Notes under the pieces: generated by a model | What the model was told of the DNA's origin: nothing | Database searches by the model: none | Seen by the model: the letters and a program-made list of their open reading frames with translations, nothing else | Origin: Candidatus Woesearchaeota archaeon | Lineage (GTDB): Archaea > Nanobdellota > Nanobdellia > Woesearchaeales > DSVV01 | Direction of reading: 5' to 3' | Length of the DNA: 44,196 bases | NCBI GenBank assembly: GCA_018303075.1 | Contig: JAGVYW010000001.1 | Coordinates: forward strand, 71,156-115,351 | In this document: one piece after another, positions 40,704-44,196 of the stretch | Layout of the letters: each line of letters starts with the position of its first letter | Position numbering within the stretch: the first letter of the stretch is position 1 | Made by a program: the position numbers and the translations under genes

Positions 40704-42644
40704 ATGGCAGATTATTGGACTGTGTTGCTTTTTTTTGTCTATAGCTTTGGATTTGGATATACTATACTAGATATACTGAAGATAAAAGAAGATGAACATT
40801 TCTTAACAAGAAATATAGTGCGTATTGGAATAGGATTGTCAATAATTCCAATTCTGGGTGTTTTTCTGAATATATTATATGTTCCTTTGTCATGGATTGT
40901 ATTCTTGCTGCTAAGCATTGCTTACCCTGTTGTAAAATTGATATTATATTTTCATAAACATAATTATAATCTGCCAATGCCTGATTCTCATGTTAATTTT
41001 CTAAAAGTCAGCAAGAAGACATTGTTTATTATTGCTATTATCCTTTTAATGCTGGTTCAATTCTATATCATGCATAAAGGCGCTTTTGGTTATTCTTGGT
41101 TAGAAGATGGTGATCCTTGGCATCATGCCGTTACAACAAAATATTTTGCAGAGCAATTATCAACATCAAGACCGGCTGAAATAGGGCAGTTTGTGAATTA
41201 TGTTGAGCCTTATCCTCCAGGATATGATTTGTTGATGTCAGTATTATATCAAACCTCTCAGCAGATGATGTGGACATTAAAATATTTCAACGTTTTGCTT
41301 CTCGCGCTTGCAGTGCTGTTCTTTGGAATTATGGCATATGAATTCACTAAATCTTATACAAAATCATTGTTTGCAACATTCTTGTTAGTAGCTATCCCTT
41401 CATTTCTTGGACATTTTATATGGTCTGAAACATTGGCGGTTGTGGCTTTTTTCCCTGCATTTTATTGTATAAGAAAATTGTTGGATGCAAATGAACAAGA
41501 TTTGTTTATCAATAAATATGCTAGATATCTGCAAAAGTTTTGGATAACTAATAAATGGATGATTCCAGCTATATTGATAACTGCGTCTATTATGGTAACA
41601 CAACCAATTGCTGCATTTATGTTTGGCGCTTTTATTATGATATATTGGTTTGTTGAATCACTTTACAGCAAGAAATTTGTTAAGACTATTTTTATGATTG
41701 CAGTGCTTGGATTATTGCTTTCTGTTGTTTTATACTGGGCTCCTGTAAAAGTGAAGTTTGATATTTTTGGATCCAGTGAGAAAACACAGACAACTTCAAA
41801 GTTTACAGAATTAAAATGGAAGATTCCAGGATCTGCTGATAAGATTTATACATTTAATGATTTTTTTATAACAAAATCATATAATATGATCAATCAACCA
41901 ATAGGTGTTGGAATTTTTGTCTGCATACTCTTTTTTGTTTTTGCTGCGTCGTTATTGTTTACATTTAAAACATCTTTTGGAAAAGAAAATAAATGGCTAT
42001 TGATTGTCTTGTTGTGGTTTTTGTTTGGGTTATTAGCTGTAAATGGAAGAAGATTGCCTGCGTATATATTACCATTTAGGATGTGGCCATTTATGGTAAT
42101 AGGATTGGTGTTTTTAGCAACAGAAGGATTATGGTTCTTGCTGAAGATATTCCAGCGTTATCAATTAGCTCGTGTCATAATATTTACAGTTTTTTTTGTT
42201 GGAATTATTCTAACTTCAGGATATCATAAATATACTGTAAATACAGCAATCTGGCCGTTTAATAATTTCTTTATGTCGTATGAAGAAGCAAATGCATATA
42301 CGTGGTTGTATAGTTTACCAAGGGATACAACTGTGTTTGAGTTTTGTTCTCCTAATGCAGATACTCGTGTTATGGCATATGATAAATTAGCATTTTCTTG
42401 GGATAAAGATGTGTTGGAGTTCAGGAAAAAAGAAAAAATTATGAACCATACAAATGAAGAGCTGTATTCATTCTTAAAACAGAAAAAGTTTGATTATTTC
42501 ATTATCGACGGATACTGCATTTTTCATCAGGGTGTAAATGCAACAAACGTAAGATTAATGGAAATTGGAAATGATCCATCTAAATTTCAATTAATTTACA
42601 AATCAGATAAAGTTGGAGTTCCGTTTGTGTTTAAAGTTATCTAA
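40704..42644 (+). CDS. GT-C-type membrane glycosyltransferase (AglB/STT3-related)
   Basis: A 646-aa polytopic protein with about 12 to 13 helices. The first large outer loop carries WLEDGDPWHHAVTTKYFAEQ near 128-147. Such DGDPW-type acidic motifs resemble the first-loop motif of oligosaccharyltransferase-like GT-C enzymes. A following block EPYPPGYDLLMSVLYQ has the Pro-rich segment expected. The C-terminal 150 residues form a soluble globular part without a clear WWDYG. It may be an oligosaccharyltransferase-like protein or a GT-C enzyme adding a terminal sugar. It is monocistronic and ends at a hairpin. Confidence 0.8.
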   Translation: MADYWTVLLFFVYSFGFGYTILDILKIKEDEHFLTRNIVRIGIGLSIIPILGVFLNILYVPLSWIVFLLLSIAYPVVKLILYFHKHNYNLPMPDSHVNFLKVSKKTLFIIAIILLMLVQFYIMHKGAFGYSWLEDGDPWHHAVTTKYFAEQLSTSRPAEIGQFVNYVEPYPPGYDLLMSVLYQTSQQMMWTLKYFNVLLLALAVLFFGIMAYEFTKSYTKSLFATFLLVAIPSFLGHFIWSETLAVVAFFPAFYCIRKLLDANEQDLFINKYARYLQKFWITNKWMIPAILITASIMVTQPIAAFMFGAFIMIYWFVESLYSKKFVKTIFMIAVLGLLLSVVLYWAPVKVKFDIFGSSEKTQTTSKFTELKWKIPGSADKIYTFNDFFITKSYNMINQPIGVGIFVCILFFVFAASLLFTFKTSFGKENKWLLIVLLWFLFGLLAVNGRRLPAYILPFRMWPFMVIGLVFLATEGLWFLLKIFQRYQLARVIIFTVFFVGIILTSGYHKYTVNTAIWPFNNFFMSYEEANAYTWLYSLPRDTTVFEFCSPNADTRVMAYDKLAFSWDKDVLEFRKKEKIMNHTNEELYSFLKQKKFDYFIIDGYCIFHQGVNATNVRLMEIGNDPSKFQLIYKSDKVGVPFVFKVI

Positions 42645-42671
42645 AATTGCGAATTTCATTCAGCAATTTTA
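42642..42671 (+). terminator. Hairpin after the GT-C gene
   Basis: The arm TAAAATTGC (42642-42650) pairs with GCAATTTTA (42663-42671) around a 12-nt loop and includes the stop codon region. It separates the convergent GT-C and DUF2304 genes. Confidence 0.45.
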
Positions 42672-42700
42672 ATACTAACAAGAAATTTATTTATCAACAA

Positions 42701-43042
42701 TTATAGTTTTTGTTTCTCACCCTTTTCTAGGGCTAATTTTCTGACAATCTCCTCTAATCTTTTTGTATTTCTCCTATTTACGTTATAGAGATAGAAAATA
42801 ACTACTGAAAAGAATGCAAATAAACTAATATTAATAAAATCAAGTGTTCTTTTTATGCTTAATTGCTCCATTATACCATATAAGAAACTAGGATATAATG
42901 TCATGAAAATGAAAAATAACCATACTAAAATCCACATGATTAAATCTGTTTTATTAAAATCTTTTCTCTTGAAAAATAAGACTGTCAAGTAAATCATTGC
43001 TATACCGAATGCCAATCCCATAAACTGTAGCCATAATAACAT
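42701..43042 (-). CDS. DUF2304 small membrane protein
   Basis: 113 aa with three hydrophobic helices (about 3-22, 36-56, 70-88) and a basic C-terminal helix (NRRNTKRLEEIVRKLALEK). Size, topology and position beside a GT2 gene match DUF2304 proteins, which are common in archaeal and bacterial glycan loci. The function is unknown; it may help anchor or stabilise the GT2 enzyme. Confidence 0.82.
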   Translation of the reverse strand: MLLWLQFMGLAFGIAMIYLTVLFFKRKDFNKTDLIMWILVWLFFIFMTLYPSFLYGIMEQLSIKRTLDFINISLFAFFSVVIFYLYNVNRRNTKRLEEIVRKLALEKGEKQKL

Positions 43043-43134
43043 TTATTATCACCATTATTAAATTAGTAGTAACTAATTGCTGCAGTATTTCTAATCCTGC
43101 TTCTAACTATTTGCTAATAACCTATCCAAACTAA

Positions 43135-43821
43135 TTACACACTCCTACTAATCTTCCACCATACCATCTTTACGACAATTCTTATACCATCAAATACTGT
43201 TGTTCCTTTATACTTATCATGGTAGATTGTCTGAATTGGTATTTCTTTATATTTAAGCTTATTCTTTCCGGCACGTGCAATCATCTCTGATTCCATACTG
43301 TAATCAAAAGACTGCCAGCGTATCTTTTGATATGCTTGTTTAGTGAAACATCTGTATCCAGATTGTGAATCTCTTACTTGTATGTTGTAGAGCAAGGAAA
43401 ACATCGTGTTAATAAAAAAATTGCCGAATTTTAAAATTAATGGCATTTCACCAGTTAATTTTCTATAACCAAATATAATGTCTGCATTGTTTTCTTTCAG
43501 TACTTTAAGGAAATTTGGAATCTCTTTTGGTTCATGCTGCAAATCAGCATCCATTGCAATTATTATCTCTGCACCTTTTTTTATTGCATAATCGCAGCCT
43601 GTCTTTAATGCAGCGCCTTTGCCAAGGTTTATAATATGTCTAATTACTTGCACGCTTTGCTGCTTTGCTATTTCTGTTGTTGAATCTGAACTCCCATCAT
43701 CAACAACAAGTATATTGTTAAAATATTCTGAATATCTTTTTGTTTCTTCAATTACCTTGCCTATATGTCTTTCTTCGTCTTTTGCAGGAATTATTATCCA
43801 TACAATGTTTTGTTGTTCCAT
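43135..43821 (-). CDS. GT2-family glycosyltransferase (DPM1-like)
   Basis: A 228-aa GT-A enzyme with IIIPAKDEERHIGKVIEE (6-23), ILVVDDGSSDST, the donor motif MDADLQHEPKEIP, GYRKLTGEMP, and RDSQSGYRCFTKQAYQKI in the acceptor region. The protein lacks a C-terminal transmembrane domain, like the other small DPM1-type enzymes. Its neighbour DUF2304 is a usual partner. It probably loads a sugar onto dolichyl phosphate. Its ATG at 43821 lies 16 nt from the edge of a 98-bp repeat on the upstream side. Confidence 0.92.
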   Translation of the reverse strand: MEQQNIVWIIIPAKDEERHIGKVIEETKRYSEYFNNILVVDDGSSDSTTEIAKQQSVQVIRHIINLGKGAALKTGCDYAIKKGAEIIIAMDADLQHEPKEIPNFLKVLKENNADIIFGYRKLTGEMPLILKFGNFFINTMFSLLYNIQVRDSQSGYRCFTKQAYQKIRWQSFDYSMESEMIARAGKNKLKYKEIPIQTIYHDKYKGTTVFDGIRIVVKMVWWKISRSV

Positions 43822-44196
43822 TTTTTGTTTATTTTCTTATTCAAAAAAAATGGGTTTAATACCCCGCAGCTCTGCTGCGACCCATTTTTAAGAGTAAAAA
43901 TCCCTTTTTTGTTATTGAATGCCCCGCAGCTTGCTGGACTAAATACTTTTATCTTATCAGTGCAGTTCCAATCTACTTTCCATGTAAATACTTCTCCACC
44001 AGAAACTTGTTTTACATAGTCAAAGCTATCAAAACATGCTAATTCATGGCCTGAGTAAAAAAACATCCTATTGAACATGCTGTCAACTAGGTCAGGATGC
44101 ATAATTAAGCTGTAAAAACTATTTTGTTTTGGAATGATTGAAACTCCAATGCCTTCTCCGTTGTTTGCAATCAATAAATCTGTTTCATAATTCTTC
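43794..44196 (-). CDS. 3' end of a probable AglB-like oligosaccharyltransferase (partial)
   Basis: The frame is open to the right window edge, so the start lies outside. The visible residues read as a GT-C C-terminal soluble domain: GIGVSIIPKQNSFYSLI, DSMFNRMFFYSGHELACFD and GGEVFTWKVDW. This matches the end region of archaeal AglB/STT3-like proteins, which often close with a KVDW-type strand. About 10 residues after KVDW the frame enters the 98-bp repeat and continues through about 32 repeat-encoded residues, then stops at 43794, overlapping the GT2 start region. The native C-terminus may therefore be altered by the repeat. Confidence 0.6.
   Translation of the reverse strand, partial: KNYETDLLIANNGEGIGVSIIPKQNSFYSLIMHPDLVDSMFNRMFFYSGHELACFDSFDYVKQVSGGEVFTWKVDWNCTDKIKVFSPASCGAFNNKKGIFTLKNGSQQSCGVLNPFFLNKKINKKWNNKTLYG
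43837..43934. repeat. 98-bp repeat, copy 2, with nested hairpin
   Basis: Identical to 18558-18655 in the same orientation. Similarity beyond the right edge continues with small differences to about 43943. It holds the same nested inverted repeats, and on the minus strand the hairpin ends in eight T residues. This copy lies upstream of the GT2 gene and inside the 3' end of the open frame that continues off the right edge. Confidence 0.9.

Noticed and set aside
1-44196. tRNA, rRNA, CRISPR array, defence genes or transposases
   Set aside because: None seen on either strand. Apart from the intein and the small repeats, no mobile element is evident.

Overview
This window looks archaeal. The DNA is strongly AT-rich. 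Many genes begin about 24 to 30 nt downstream of a TTTATAAA-like box, as expected for archaeal TATA promoters with short or no leaders. The protein set also fits: GT-C/AglB-like glycosyltransferases, DPM1-like GT2 enzymes and COG1665-type predicted nucleotidyltransferases. A DPANN-type (Woesearchaeota-like) genome is my guess from composition and gene style. It is not proven, because no rRNA, tRNA or informational gene is present.

The window is almost entirely a surface-glycan locus with an unusual phosphoester-chemistry block at its left. From 1 to 2.2 kb are a PIG-L deacetylase and a Wzx-like flippase. From 2.3 to 10.3 kb are a ribbon-helix-helix protein behind a palindromic operator candidate, an alkaline-phosphatase-superfamily phosphodiesterase fused to a COG1665-like nucleotidyltransferase, a second COG1665-like protein fused to a HIT-like domain, two PHP phosphoesterases, and a convergent second phosphodiesterase. 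From 10.5 to 18.5 kb a minus-strand operon runs GDP-mannose 4,6-dehydratase (interrupted by an intein), perosamine-synthase-like aminotransferase, MBOAT acyltransferase, SGNH protein, a broken DegT aminotransferase and a methyltransferase. This suggests an acylated and/or methylated 4-amino-6-deoxyhexose glycan.

From 18.8 to 23.9 kb are a GT4 glycosyltransferase and a carbamoyltransferase module (SxtJ-like, NodU/TobZ-type carbamoyltransferase, a 64-aa protein, SGNH hydrolase, DUF5989). From 24 to 32.4 kb are an orphan small protein, a TerC-like DUF475 protein, two GT2 enzymes, a UDP-GlcNAc 2-epimerase, a GT-C membrane protein and a second flippase. From 32.4 to 40.5 kb on the minus strand are asparagine synthase, an alpha/alpha-toroid protein, a B12-binding radical SAM enzyme, a GT4, and a DegT plus Gfo/Idh pair typical of amino-sugar synthesis. 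From 40.7 kb to the end are a GT-C enzyme, DUF2304, a GT2, and the 3' end of a probable AglB-like oligosaccharyltransferase.

The genes fit one scheme: nucleotide sugars are made (GMD, aminotransferases, epimerase, oxidoreductase), assembled on a lipid carrier (GT2, GT4), flipped (two Wzx-like proteins), transferred or extended outside (GT-C) and decorated (acyl, carbamoyl, methyl). The items most worth a second look are the twin COG1665 fusion proteins, the intein in GMD, the deletion that removes the PLP lysine from one DegT gene, a 98-bp exact repeat present twice, and a tandem hairpin repeat ahead of the carbamoyltransferase.
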